Assembly (NCBI GenBank): GCA_963823675.1 | Contig: CAWGMT010000010.1 | Span: 62,001-126,000 of the forward strand | Direction of reading: 5' to 3' | DNA length: 64,000 nucleotides | Source: CAWGMT01 sp963823675 | GTDB taxonomy: Bacteria; Planctomycetota; Planctomycetia; Isosphaerales; Isosphaeraceae | In this document: piece by piece, positions 1 to 8,896 of the stretch | Layout of the letters: every line of letters begins with the position of its first letter | How positions within the stretch are numbered: position 1 is the first letter of the stretch | The notes under the pieces: generated by a model | What the model saw: only the letters and a program-made list of their open reading frames with translations | Databases searched by the model: none | Told to the model about the DNA's origin: nothing | Made by a program: the position numbers and the translations under genes

Positions 1-942
1 ACGCGGACGTTCGCCCATGTCGCAGCGGTGAATCGGCGGTTGGTCGGCGCCGACGCCAGGCTGGAGGCCAGCTTCTCAGCAGACGTGGCATGCGGTGATG
101 CCTGGCTATTCCAGCCGCAGGGGAGATACCTGGGAGCTATTCGGGATCGCCGGCTCGAGTACGTGATCGGTGGGATAGAAAGTGGGCGATGGTATTCGCT
201 CTTGCTCGAGCTCCGGCTTCCTCCCGGTCCAGAGGCGGTCGGATTTGTGGAAGTCTCTTGGTCCGCGGGTGATGAGCGGGTCAACCGGCGAACGGAGATG
301 ATTCCGGTCCGGACGGAAGGGGCATCCACCGTCGTTCCGGAAGTTCGGCGGGCACTGGACATTCTCCAAACACTTCGGGCGGCGAATGACTCGGCCGCCA
401 AGCTCGCCTCGTACAAGGCCCGGCGGGAACTGGCCGTACTGGAAAATCGGGACCCCGAACTGATTGCGGCGCTGGACAAGTTGATCGCCGGCATGACCAC
501 GCCGCCCCTCGAAGCGACGCTTCAAGCGGCAGAACCGGTGGCGCCCGGTCTACGACTCGGCACGCGCGTTGACCGGACGGCATTGGATCAGTGGACCGCA
601 CTCCTACAACGGAGGACCGCGGAAGCCAGGCTGACTGAACGAGAGCGGTTGATTCTCGAATCGGACCCGTCCACCGCGCCGCCAGACTTCCGACCACGAA
701 CCGAGTTTCCCGACGTTGAACTCATGTACGACCTCATGGACGTGCTCGCTGAGTCGGTCGCGTCCGGCTCGTCCCGGAATCGAGTCATCGAGCTGGCAGT
801 GCTTGCATCGCGGAAACACATCTCGAAAAGGAGCGACAGGCAGCGGGCGATGACAATCTTGATTGAATTCAGCGAGGTGGTGGGAGTTCCGGCCGAGTTT
901 CTCATCCAGCTCGCCGAGCGCGTCTTCGAAAGTGGTGGGTAG
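1..942 (+). CDS. C-terminal part of an unidentified protein (5' end outside window)
   Basis: The frame is open to the first base of the window, so the GTG at 28 need not be the start and at least 313 codons are visible. I do not recognise a named domain. The first 100 visible residues look like beta-rich sequence ending in a strand rich in charged residues. The rest is helical and Arg/Glu/Leu rich. The arrangement resembles the region downstream of the von Willebrand A domain in some bacterial proteins, but this is only a guess. The stop lies inside or next to the start of the kinase-like gene that follows, so the two are probably translationally coupled and work together. Confidence 0.6.
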   Translation, partial: TRTFAHVAAVNRRLVGADARLEASFSADVACGDAWLFQPQGRYLGAIRDRRLEYVIGGIESGRWYSLLLELRLPPGPEAVGFVEVSWSAGDERVNRRTEMIPVRTEGASTVVPEVRRALDILQTLRAANDSAAKLASYKARRELAVLENRDPELIAALDKLIAGMTTPPLEATLQAAEPVAPGLRLGTRVDRTALDQWTALLQRRTAEARLTERERLILESDPSTAPPDFRPRTEFPDVELMYDLMDVLAESVASGSSRNRVIELAVLASRKHISKRSDRQRAMTILIEFSEVVGVPAEFLIQLAERVFESGG

Positions 943-1924
943 CTTGAGCAACGCTCCGGAACTTTACGACCAAATCGAGCAAGACAGGCGGCAGCGCTTG
1001 CGTCTATCGCTGGAAGCGAGCGAGTATCCGGGCTTGCTTCCGCTGCTCGACGCGGCGGGAGGGTCGGTGGTAAACGGAAATTACCAGATCGCCGGTCCGC
1101 TGGCGGTTGGCAGTCAGTTCATTGTCTGGATGGCGATCGATATCTCGACTGGTCGGTCGATCATTCTGAAACAGGGTCGGTTTGACTACCGCCATCCGGT
1201 GCGATACGGACGCGCGGATGCCGAAGGGGCCCGCGGGGTGATCCGCAGGGAGTACGACGTCCTCCGCGCGGACGAGTCCGCGACGCTGCCCAGGCCGCTC
1301 GCCCTGGTTGTCGCCGATTCCCCGGTGCCGGCCGCCGGCACGTTTCCAGCGCTGGCCCGAGATGAGGCATTCGTCGCGCAAGAATATATCCGTGGCCTTA
1401 CACTTACAGAACTCGCCCTCCGAGTCTGGCCGGAGCGTCCTGCGTCCGAGCGAGAGTTCGCGGTCGCCCGGCTGGCAAAGGAATTCGTCGCGTTCTGGGA
1501 GGCGCTCCACGCCGCGGGTTGGTTCTACGGCGACATGAGTGCCGACAATCTCCTGGTCGAGCGGTCCGGCAAGCTCCGGATGGTGGACGGCGGGAATGCC
1601 GTTCCCGTCGCCAACCACGTCATCCTGACAGGATTCACCCCCGCGTTTACTTCTCCCCGGATCTTCGCCGCTGCAACCCAAGGCCAACCGATCCTGGGCA
1701 CCCTGGCATCCGTCCTTCCGTCGCTCGGGAAGGTACTGCATTTCGCCCTGACCGGCCACGAACAGTTGAACGGCCGTCTCCCAGACCTCAACGACCCAGC
1801 CCTAGGGCATTATTCTCCGCACTGCCGCCTGGTGATGGAACTGCTCGCCGAGGCCGATGAGCGGCAAGAGAAGGCGGGGGCCGCACGGAACGCCGTTGCG
1901 TGTTGGAGGGAGGCGCGAGCGTGA
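932..1924 (+). CDS. atypical protein-kinase-fold protein
   Basis: About 330 residues with a eukaryotic-like kinase layout. Counted from the GTG at 932, there is a probable ATP-binding lysine in ILKQ (residue 80), a glutamate in RREYDVL (107), and a catalytic-loop equivalent GDMSADN with Asp201 and Asn206. VDGG (Asp219) stands in place of DFG. The glycine-rich loop is weak and the HRD histidine/arginine are replaced, so it belongs to the divergent phosphotransferase-like kinases rather than the standard planctomycete Ser/Thr kinases. The start is uncertain: GTG 932, GTG 935 and TTG 944 all overlap or abut the upstream stop at 942. Coupling to the upstream gene suggests a two-gene signalling unit. 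Substrate unknown. Confidence 0.7.
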   Translation: MVGSLSNAPELYDQIEQDRRQRLRLSLEASEYPGLLPLLDAAGGSVVNGNYQIAGPLAVGSQFIVWMAIDISTGRSIILKQGRFDYRHPVRYGRADAEGARGVIRREYDVLRADESATLPRPLALVVADSPVPAAGTFPALARDEAFVAQEYIRGLTLTELALRVWPERPASEREFAVARLAKEFVAFWEALHAAGWFYGDMSADNLLVERSGKLRMVDGGNAVPVANHVILTGFTPAFTSPRIFAAATQGQPILGTLASVLPSLGKVLHFALTGHEQLNGRLPDLNDPALGHYSPHCRLVMELLAEADERQEKAGAARNAVACWREARA

Positions 1925-2142
1925 TCCACAACCGATCGACTCGGTATACCAATTCGTCGTACGACGATGGCGAGCCGCCCGTCGGGCGACCAGCCGCCGA
2001 CCTGCGACCAGGCGTCTGGCGCGCGGGTGAGCTACAATTATCCCCCGGTCGTGCTCGCGACTGAAGACAGCATCGCCTAAAAAGGCACCGGCAAAGCCGC
2101 CTCGGATGATCGCAAGGGACGTCCACACGCCGCGGAGGAACG

Positions 2143-3414
2143 ATGGTCACGCGAAGAGCATTTCTGGGTTCGATCGGCGCGGGACTGACCGGCGCCGCCA
2201 ATGCGACCGCCGCGAAGCCGCCAGCCGGCCAGCGCAAACGGATGGCGGTCATCACTACGGAGTGGCGCTTTCACTCGCACGCCTGGCACATGGCCGAACG
2301 GTTCCTGGTCGGCTACCCGATCCGGGGCCGCTGGCACCGGCCGCCGCTCGACGTGGTCGCGGCCTATGTCGATCAAAAACCCGCCGACGACCTGAGCCGG
2401 AAGCGCGCCGCGGAATTCGGCTTCCCGATCTATCCCACGATCGCCCAAGCCCTGCGCCACGGGGGCAAGGAGCTGGCGGTCGATGCGGTCCTGATTATCG
2501 GCGAGCACGGCCGATACCCGCAGAACGAATATGGTCAGACGAAGTACCCGCGGTACGAGTTCTTCAAGGAGGTCACAGACGTCTTCCGCAAGGATGGCCG
2601 CGCGGTCCCTGTCTATAACGACAAGCACCTGTCCTGGAAATGGGAGTGGGCCAAGGAGATGTTCGCAATCTCCCGCGAGCTGAAGTTCCCGCTCCTGGCC
2701 GGGTCTTCGCTGCCGGTCACGTGGCGCATGCCTTCGATCGACCTGCCGTACGGCGCCGAGGTCGAAGAAATGCTCTGTGTCGCGTTCGGCGGCGTGGACA
2801 GTTACGACTTTCACGCCCTCGAGACGATTCAGTGCATGGCCGAGCGCAGGCGCGGGGGTGAGACCGGCGTGGCGGCCGTGCGGGCTTGGCGCGGCGAGGC
2901 GGTCTGGAAGGCACGGGATGCCGGCGGCTGGGATGCGGGAGGGTGGGACCCGCGGCTCTTCGAGGCGTGTCTCTGCCGCAGCCACACTCTGGCTCAACCC
3001 GAGACCTTCAGCGACCGGTATCCAACCCCGTCTCAGATCCGCGCGTGGGTAAAGTCGCCGGTTGCGTATCGCCTGGAATATGCCGACGGAACGAAAGCGA
3101 CCATGCTCCTCTTGAACGGGCTGGTCGGCGACTTCACGTTCGCCGCAAGGCTGAAAGGCGAGCCCGAGCCGCTGTCGACCCTCTTCTACCTGCCGCCGAA
3201 CCCCAACGTCGTTTACTCGGCCGCGCTCATGTCCAAGGCCGAGGAGACGTTTCTGACCGGCAAGACCCCCTACCCGATCGAGCGTACGCTCCTGACGACG
3301 GGGCTGGTCGAGGCCTGTGTCCGCTCCCTCGGCACGGGCCAGAAACGCATCGAAACGCCGCACCTGGCGATACGCTATCTGGCGCCGCGCCAGTCGACGT
3401 TTTCTCAGACGTGA
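2143..3414 (+). CDS. Tat-exported protein of unknown function
   Basis: 423 residues beginning with a twin-arginine signal (TRRAFLGSIGAG, then a small-residue stretch and an AxA-like end near residue 24), so it should be exported folded. A GGAGGA-like ribosome binding site lies 6-7 bases before the ATG. The mature part is rich in Trp, His and acidic residues and has phrases seen in planctomycete secreted proteins often filed near Gfo/Idh/MocA oxidoreductases, but no GxGxxG nucleotide-binding loop is visible at its N-terminus. A short duplicated phrase (AGGWDAGGWD) sits near residue 267. The stop overlaps the stop of the convergent aldolase gene by 10 bp. Function not assigned. Confidence 0.75.
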   Translation: MVTRRAFLGSIGAGLTGAANATAAKPPAGQRKRMAVITTEWRFHSHAWHMAERFLVGYPIRGRWHRPPLDVVAAYVDQKPADDLSRKRAAEFGFPIYPTIAQALRHGGKELAVDAVLIIGEHGRYPQNEYGQTKYPRYEFFKEVTDVFRKDGRAVPVYNDKHLSWKWEWAKEMFAISRELKFPLLAGSSLPVTWRMPSIDLPYGAEVEEMLCVAFGGVDSYDFHALETIQCMAERRRGGETGVAAVRAWRGEAVWKARDAGGWDAGGWDPRLFEACLCRSHTLAQPETFSDRYPTPSQIRAWVKSPVAYRLEYADGTKATMLLLNGLVGDFTFAARLKGEPEPLSTLFYLPPNPNVVYSAALMSKAEETFLTGKTPYPIERTLLTTGLVEACVRSLGTGQKRIETPHLAIRYLAPRQSTFSQT

Positions 3415-4166
3415 GCGCCGCGCAACTCCTCCAGCAGCCTCCTCGCCGCGCCCGCCAGAAAAAGTGTGTCGGCGCCGGCCGCGATCAGCGTGTACCCGCG
3501 CTCCATGAAGGGGCGGAGCGAATCGGCCGAGAAACCGAAGTAGCCGAGTCGAACTCCTGCGGCTTGACACGTCCTCGTGACGTGCGCGATGGCATCGGTC
3601 ACGATTGGGTCGTCAATCTGTCCCATTTTGCCCATGCTGGCCGCAAGATCGTAGGGGCCCAGGAAGATGGCATCGATACCCTCGACCTTGACAATCGACT
3701 CGATGTTTTCGACGGCGCGCGCGTGCTCGGCCTGCACGATCACGGCCACTCGCTCGTTGGCCGTCTCGAGATACTCCTTGAATCGAATCCCGTAGCCGTG
3801 AGCCCGGCCTAGCCCGACCCCGCGCGAGCCAGACGGCGCATAGCGCGCGTAGCGAACCACGCTGGCCGCCTGTTCGACCGTGTTCACCTGCGGGACGATG
3901 ATCCCCTCGGCGCCCTGATCGAGGATCTTCTTGATCGGCGCCTCCTCCGACCCGGGCACGCGGACCATGCACGCAATCCGGTTGCCGACGGCTTGCAGAA
4001 TCGCCAGGATGTCGCCGGTCTCGAGAGGTCCGTGCTCGCCGTCGATGAAAAGCCAGTCAAAACCGGCGTCGGCGACGATCTCGGCAATGGCGGCCGACGG
4101 GAGCGTGACCATGCTGCCGAGCAGCGTTTCACCGGCCCTCAAGCGTTTCCGAAAAGTTCCAGTCAT
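3405..4166 (-). CDS. HpcH/HpaI family aldolase
   Basis: 253 residues, normal length for class II pyruvate-dependent aldolases of the HpaI / 2-dehydro-3-deoxy sugar-acid type, which reversibly cleave a 2-oxo-4-hydroxy acid to pyruvate and an aldehyde. Family marks are FDWLFIDGEHGP (His46 is the catalytic base position), an arginine in VRVPG (Arg69), the metal ligand Glu147 in QAEHA, and Asp173 in GPYDLA. Sequences of this sort are often annotated 4-hydroxy-2-oxoheptanedioate or 2-keto-3-deoxy-L-rhamnonate aldolase. The exact substrate cannot be told from sequence. The gene is convergent with the Tat-exported protein gene, with overlapping 3' ends. Confidence 0.9.
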   Translation of the reverse strand: MTGTFRKRLRAGETLLGSMVTLPSAAIAEIVADAGFDWLFIDGEHGPLETGDILAILQAVGNRIACMVRVPGSEEAPIKKILDQGAEGIIVPQVNTVEQAASVVRYARYAPSGSRGVGLGRAHGYGIRFKEYLETANERVAVIVQAEHARAVENIESIVKVEGIDAIFLGPYDLAASMGKMGQIDDPIVTDAIAHVTRTCQAAGVRLGYFGFSADSLRPFMERGYTLIAAGADTLFLAGAARRLLEELRGAHV

Positions 4167-4366
4167 CTTTTTATGCCTGTATCGCGTCGGGTGGCGGGAC
4201 AGTAGAGAATGAGCACGTCTCCGTAATGATCGGCCGGAGAGAAATCGGCCAGATCGCCGTGGCCGCTATGCTGCCGAGGGACCGCGCGGCCCCTGGAACT
4301 GGACTGGTCAGGAATCTCTAGCTGCACGCCGCCGTAAGCCGAAAGGTACCTCGGCAAGATTCTGCT

Positions 4367-5212
4367 TCACGCGCTCATCGACTCCATGTATCGCGCGGTC
4401 CAACCGGCAAGGTAAGCCGAATCCAGTCTCGGCGCGTGGCATGCCTCGCGCATAACTGCCTGCCCGGGAAACGCCATTCGGCGGCTCTTGAGCCCGACCC
4501 CGGTCTCGGCCAGCTCGACCAGGTTGGCCACGTCGGTCAAGTTGTAGAGAATCAGCTTCTCGAGCGCCCTCTTGTCGCCTCGCCGGTAACTGTGCCAGAG
4601 CCGAACGGCTTCAAAGCCGTCCACACCCTGGATTGCTGGATCGCGGTGCAGCCCCAAGCTATTTTCAACGGCCTTGAGCCCGCCCTTGTAACCCAGCGAG
4701 GCCAGAACGAATCGCAGGTCGATATGGGCCTGATCCAGCCGGGCGTGCGGAAAGTGGGCCCGCAGAAAAGGCACGTCGAACTGGCTGCCGTTGAAAGTGA
4801 CCAGGAGCGGGAAGCGCTCGACGTAGGCGGGGAACTGCTCCAGGTTGATGCCCTTCACGAACAGCGCCAGCTCGCCGTTTGACAGCCCGCCGATCAATGT
4901 GACCTGATCGTAGTCGCTGGACAAACCCGTCGTCTCGATGTCGAGGAACAAGGCCCGGTCGGCAAACTCCGAGTACAATCGCCAAGCCTCGTTCGAGGGT
5001 AAAAGCGGCTTGAAGAAGCCGACGTCGCGGCTGGCGAGGGCGTCGATGGAACCTCGAACCAATTGCAGCCAGGACTCACGGATGCGTCCGCGCCGCTGTC
5101 CTTCCCCGGCGGTCGCCAGCAGGCGGTTCCAGTCCAGAATCCCTTGTTCCCAGAACGCCCGTTCGCGCCGGGGGCCGACGCCGGGCAAATGAACAAACGT
5201 GTTTTGAAGCAT
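4367..5212 (-). CDS. RNase H-like (YprB-type) exonuclease domain protein
   Basis: 281 residues from the ATG at 5212. An upstream ATG at 5293 would add 27 unlike residues. A short N-terminal segment (HLPGVGPRRERAFWEQGI) looks like a helix-hairpin-helix. It is followed by a 3'-5' exonuclease-like RNase H fold with the acidic DIETTGL motif, TFNGSQFDVPFL, HIDLRF, and a terminal acidic LYNLTDVANL. Proteins of this family (YprB ribonuclease H-like) are predicted nucleic-acid exonucleases; the biological substrate is unknown. The last ~60 codons are duplicated just upstream at 5298-5490. Confidence 0.85.
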   Translation of the reverse strand: MLQNTFVHLPGVGPRRERAFWEQGILDWNRLLATAGEGQRRGRIRESWLQLVRGSIDALASRDVGFFKPLLPSNEAWRLYSEFADRALFLDIETTGLSSDYDQVTLIGGLSNGELALFVKGINLEQFPAYVERFPLLVTFNGSQFDVPFLRAHFPHARLDQAHIDLRFVLASLGYKGGLKAVENSLGLHRDPAIQGVDGFEAVRLWHSYRRGDKRALEKLILYNLTDVANLVELAETGVGLKSRRMAFPGQAVMREACHAPRLDSAYLAGWTARYMESMSA

Positions 5213-5297
5213 CAGGGTCACCGCCAATCCGTGTTCGAGCCGACCCGAATTTCCTGGCATCCTACACGGGAACGATGATACCTCCGGCGGCACGGTT

Positions 5298-5490
5298 TCG
5301 GCAAGTTCACGCGCTCATCGAGTCCATGTATCGCGCGGTCCAAACTGACAAGGTACACCGAATCCAGTCTCGGCGTGGGGCATGCCTTGCGCGTCGCTGC
5401 CTGGCCGGGAAACGCCATTCCGTGGATCTTGAGCCCCACCTCCCTCTCCGCCAGCTCGAGCAAGTTGGCCACGTCGGTCACTTCGTAACC
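5298..5490 (-). pseudogene. duplicated 3' tail of the YprB-like gene
   Basis: This stretch is a diverged direct copy of 4352-4549. On the minus strand it encodes TDVANLLELAEREVGLK, then MAFPGQA and PRLDSVYL, matching the last ~60 codons of the exonuclease gene, followed by the same sequence past the stop. It has no catalytic domain of its own. The simplest reading is a remnant of a tandem duplication or of a lost paralogue. Confidence 0.7.
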
Positions 5491-5606
5491 CCCCCCACCC
5501 TCTGGACAATAACCTCCTGATACCTCGCCGGGGAATGACTGCAACGTTAGGATTGAGCGCAAGGCCGATCCATCCGTGTCGCGTCACCCTTTGAAGGAGC
5601 AAGACA

Positions 5607-7340
5607 ATGCGATTGCTATGGCCGATCCTCGCTTCGCTCTTCCTCTTCGTCCTGGCCCAGCACTCTGGGGCCGGCGAGCTGATCGCGCTCAAGCTGCTCT
5701 ACGCCGGCAATCCCGGCAGCGACCGCGAGCGCGATTTCACGACTTTTTTGGGCAAGTCTTTCGCCAAGGTCGGCACCACCGACTACCGCACGTTCAAGGA
5801 GGACGACGCCAGGGGCTATGATGTCGTCATCCTCGACTGGACTTCGATCTACCCGAGGGACAAGCAGGGAAAGATCGATAACACGTCACGAGGTCTCAAT
5901 TCACCCCAGCCGCCGAAGCTCTCGTCGACATTCGACCGGCCGACGATCCTGATCGGCGCGGCGGGCGGCTTCGCGACCATGCGGTCGCAGTTGAAAATCA
6001 ACTGGCTCTGACTGTGCTTGGATGACGCGGCCCACGGTGTGGTGCCCTCGCACGAGGTCTTCCAGAAGCCCCTGAAGGTTGACCTCAAGTTTGAAGATCA
6101 CGCGGTCCCCGCCAACTACCGCCACTATCCCGGCGGCGACAAACTCGGTCAGACAATGAAAGTCTGGAAGGTCCAGACCAAGAAATTCCCCGAGATCGAC
6201 CCCGGAATGGTGTCGGACCCCTACGGGTTCGGCGATTCCCCGGACGCCGAGGTCATCTCGGCGGGCTTGAACAGCAAAGGGCCGGACTCTGTCGCGCTCG
6301 GCCGCCACGGAAACTACTTCCTGTGGGGCTTTTCCGCATCCCCGACCGACATGACGCCCGAAGGCCGCAAGTGCTTCGTCAACGCCGTCTGCTACATCAA
6401 GAAGTTCGACGGCCAGAAGCCCTTTGTCCGGACGAAGGGCAACGGCCGGGAATGGGCCTTGGTATACGCGGGCTACGCGAAACAATACGTGAACCAAGAT
6501 TTCCTCAAGGGTATGTTCCCGGAAGACGTTCGCAGTCGCTTCGGCAAGGACCCCGACAAGCTCGCCGCGTACTACCAGGACAATCTCGAATACTTGATTC
6601 CATCCCAGAATGGCTTCGCGGTGGACGAGGACGTCAAGGGCCTCGGGCTGTCCAACCGCAAGGTCGAGCTTCTCGAAAAGTGCATCGCGCTCCTGGAGCG
6701 GGGCGAACAGGCCGACACGGCGCTGCGGATCTTGAAGCGTTACACGACCGAGAACTTCGCCGACGCAAAGGGCTGGAGGTCATGGCTGAATGAGAACCGC
6801 GACCGGCTCTTTTTCACAGATGCCGGGGGCTTCAAGTTCCTGGCTGCGCCGGAATCCCTGCTCGAGCCGCTTCGCCGCCATCGGCCGAACTCCACCGCCA
6901 CGGAGGCGGTCCCGGAGCCCGATGCGCGGCATCCGGTGGTGGCAACGGCCGAACTGACGCCTGCGACGGGTCACCCCGGGCAGAGCTCGGTGATCATCAT
7001 CCGGGTCAAGCTGGCACCGGCCTGGCACATCTATGCCGCCCAAGGGCCAAACGGCCCGGGCATCGCCACGACGCTCGAGCTCAGGCTACCCAAGGCCATC
7101 GAAGCCGACGGCGAATGGTCCCATCCCAAGCCAATTTCGGGCTCGGACGGCCAGATGATCTACGAGGGCGCGGTGGAGTTTCGCCGAAAACTCCGGATCA
7201 CGCCCGACGCGGCCGCCGGGCCAATCTCAGTGGCCTGCGAGTTCGGCTATCAAGCTTGCAACCCGGTCTCTTGCCATCCTCCCACCAAGCTGGAGCTGGT
7301 GGCACGCGCTGAAGTCGTCGCGGCTAAATCGCGGCAATAG
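5607..7340 (+). CDS. secreted ThuA-like / DsbD-N-domain fusion, interrupted by in-frame TGA
   Basis: An AAGGAG site precedes the ATG at 5607 and the first 22 residues form a signal peptide. The frame continues to 7340 except for a TGA at 6009-6011; both sides are in the same frame and read as one protein (577 codons). The first ~270 residues resemble the ThuA/class-I-glutamine-amidotransferase-like proteins common in planctomycetes (VVILDWTS, PTILIGAAGG, CLDDAAHG). The last ~125 residues match the periplasmic alpha domain of DsbD, including the pair of cysteines in YQACNPVSCHPP, which transfers reducing power to periplasmic thiols. A role in envelope thiol chemistry is inferred. Whether the TGA is real, read through or a base error cannot be told. 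Confidence 0.65.
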
Positions 7341-7568
7341 GCGACTTGCTCGCTCTCCTCGAACGGCACATTTCTCATTGATGGTTCCGCTCGACGGGGA
7401 CACCGCTAACTGATGAAGTAAGGTCGGCGATCTGGTGAAGGACGGCCGCGGTAGGTGAAGACGAATTGGGTTAGAACGAGACAAGGGTCGATCTGGTCGC
7501 GATGAATGAGGGTCGTTAGAATCGAGTTCTACTGTGATGAGATGAGGGAAATGGGTGGATACTGAGCG

Positions 7569-7877
7569 ATGTCCACGGACACCTGCCGCGAGATCGAGAC
7601 GTTTTACCACTTCCTGGGCCAGCAGATTCAGGAAGGCTTCGTAGATCTTTCTCCCGAGGAATGCGTCGAGGCTTTCCGTGCCTATCAAAATGATCTCGAA
7701 CGGCTCAAAAAAGAACTTCAGCCCGCGCTCGACCGTGCCGATCGAGATGAACCCGGCTTGCCCTTCGACGCGGAGGATGTCAAACGCCGCGGTCGCGACA
7801 GACTCGCGCGGAAGGAATCACTGACTAAAACTGGCGGATCCCCATGCCGCGCGTCGAGCTCGACGAGGCCGCTCTAA
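7569..7877 (+). CDS. small putative antitoxin
   Basis: 102 residues, highly charged and helical, starting MSTDTCREIETFYHFLGQQI and with an acidic-then-basic C-terminal half. Its 3' end overlaps the start of a short toxin-like reading frame (7844), the arrangement of type II toxin-antitoxin pairs. I do not recognise the exact antitoxin family, and the last ~15 codons may be read past the original stop into decayed DNA. Confidence 0.5.
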   Translation: MSTDTCREIETFYHFLGQQIQEGFVDLSPEECVEAFRAYQNDLERLKKELQPALDRADRDEPGLPFDAEDVKRRGRDRLARKESLTKTGGSPCRASSSTRPL

Positions 7878-7904
7878 CTGACCTCGATGGAATCTTCGAC
7901 CACA
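7844..7904 (+). pseudogene. 5' fragment of a ParE/RelE-like toxin gene
   Basis: Twenty codons reading MPRVELDEAALTDLDGIFDH resemble the N-terminal strand and first helix of ParE/RelE toxins (a Val/Leu strand, then A..DL..I). The similarity stops at 7905, exactly where a transposase fragment begins. The toxin body is absent, so the upstream antitoxin-like gene is an orphan. Confidence 0.45.
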
Positions 7905-7908
7905 ACCC

Positions 7909-8040
7909 TTCCAGCATCCCTTCCCGCGCCGAATCCAGCCGGCGCCGGTCCTCAATCGGACAGAGCCAGTGCGATTCCTCCAGCCCTGCCGATGCGTTCG
8001 ATCCGGCAACGCTGCCGCTCTGGGCCGCTTTCAGGTATGA
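7909..8040 (-). pseudogene. fragment of a Y1 (REP-associated) transposase
   Basis: On the minus strand this encodes HWLCPIEDRRRLDSAREGML, the C-terminal part of a REP-associated tyrosine transposase-like protein. The 73 bp at 7909-7981 match 11741-11813 with one mismatch, so both are pieces of the same dispersed gene family. No catalytic His-x-His or Tyr motif remains here. Confidence 0.55.
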
Positions 8041-8302
8041 CGGAGAACCCGCCAACGGAGATCGAGAAGATTTCCGCAAGTTCGTGCAACCGGTCACCGA
8101 CGACTCGGGCACCCTATTTTGCGCCGGGCCGACAAGCCTTAGAATGACCTGCCGAGATGAGCGCGCCGCCTCCTCCGATCTCCTCCCGCGGCATCCCCGG
8201 CGCGGGTGGCCTGTGGGGGGCGGCCCCCGGGACCCCGGACGACGGACTCGCGGCATGATTATCGCCGGACCGCGCCCGGTCTCGAGCACGAAGGATGGGA
8301 CC

Positions 8303-8863
8303 ATGAGAGCGTCTTGCTTCCTCGGGATCTCCTTGCTGCTGTCTCCGGCCTTCGTCGCGGGGTCAGTGGCTTCGCCGGGACCGGAGACCACGAAGCCGCG
8401 CGGTGAGATGATGCTGTGGTTCCGGCAGCCGGGCGAGAAATGGCTCGAGGGACTCGAACGGGGCGATAAGGTCGCCGCCTGCATGCGGGCGATCGTCCGG
8501 AATTCGCTCGCGCCCGACCTGCACAACGCGGGCTCGAATCAGTCGGACTGCAACTTCGGCTACACGGCGGGCGTGGCCGAGGCACTGCTCCAGAGTCATG
8601 CGGGCGAGATCAGCCTGCTGCCCGCGCTGCCGACCGACTGGACCGACGGCTCGGTCACGGGCCTGCGGGCACGCGGCGGCCTCGAGGTGAGCATGCAGTG
8701 GAAGGCCGGGAAGCTGGTGTCCGCACAGATCCGCGGCATCACGCCGGGCCCCTGCCGGGTGCGGTCCGGTGGGAAGACCGTCACGGTCCCGTTGCAGGCA
8801 GGCGAGGCCCTGAAACTGAACGCCGACCTGGTCAGCGGGGATGACGCGAGAGGACAACAATGA
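8303..8863 (+). pseudogene. GH95 alpha-L-fucosidase with large internal deletion
   Basis: The ATG at 8303 starts a signal peptide (ends near residue 22), then MMLWFRQPGEKWLEGL, the start of glycoside hydrolase family 95. The frame then jumps to the family's C-terminus: CNFGYTAGVAEALLQSH, SLLPALPTDW and GLRARGGLEV. GH95 enzymes are ~750-800 residues; this one is 186. The catalytic (alpha/alpha)6 barrel core is missing, so it cannot be an active fucosidase. The frame stays open across the junction. The reading frame is also open upstream to 7844, but that part is transposase debris. Confidence 0.75.
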
Positions 8864-8896
8864 TTCCGGAATCCGAGATGTGTGGAGACTTTGAGA

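Noticed and set aside
2077..3570. 497-codon open frame on the minus strand
   Set aside because: It lies fully antisense to the Tat-exported protein and aldolase genes, is Arg/Pro-rich and has no motif; a GC-rich third-position shadow.
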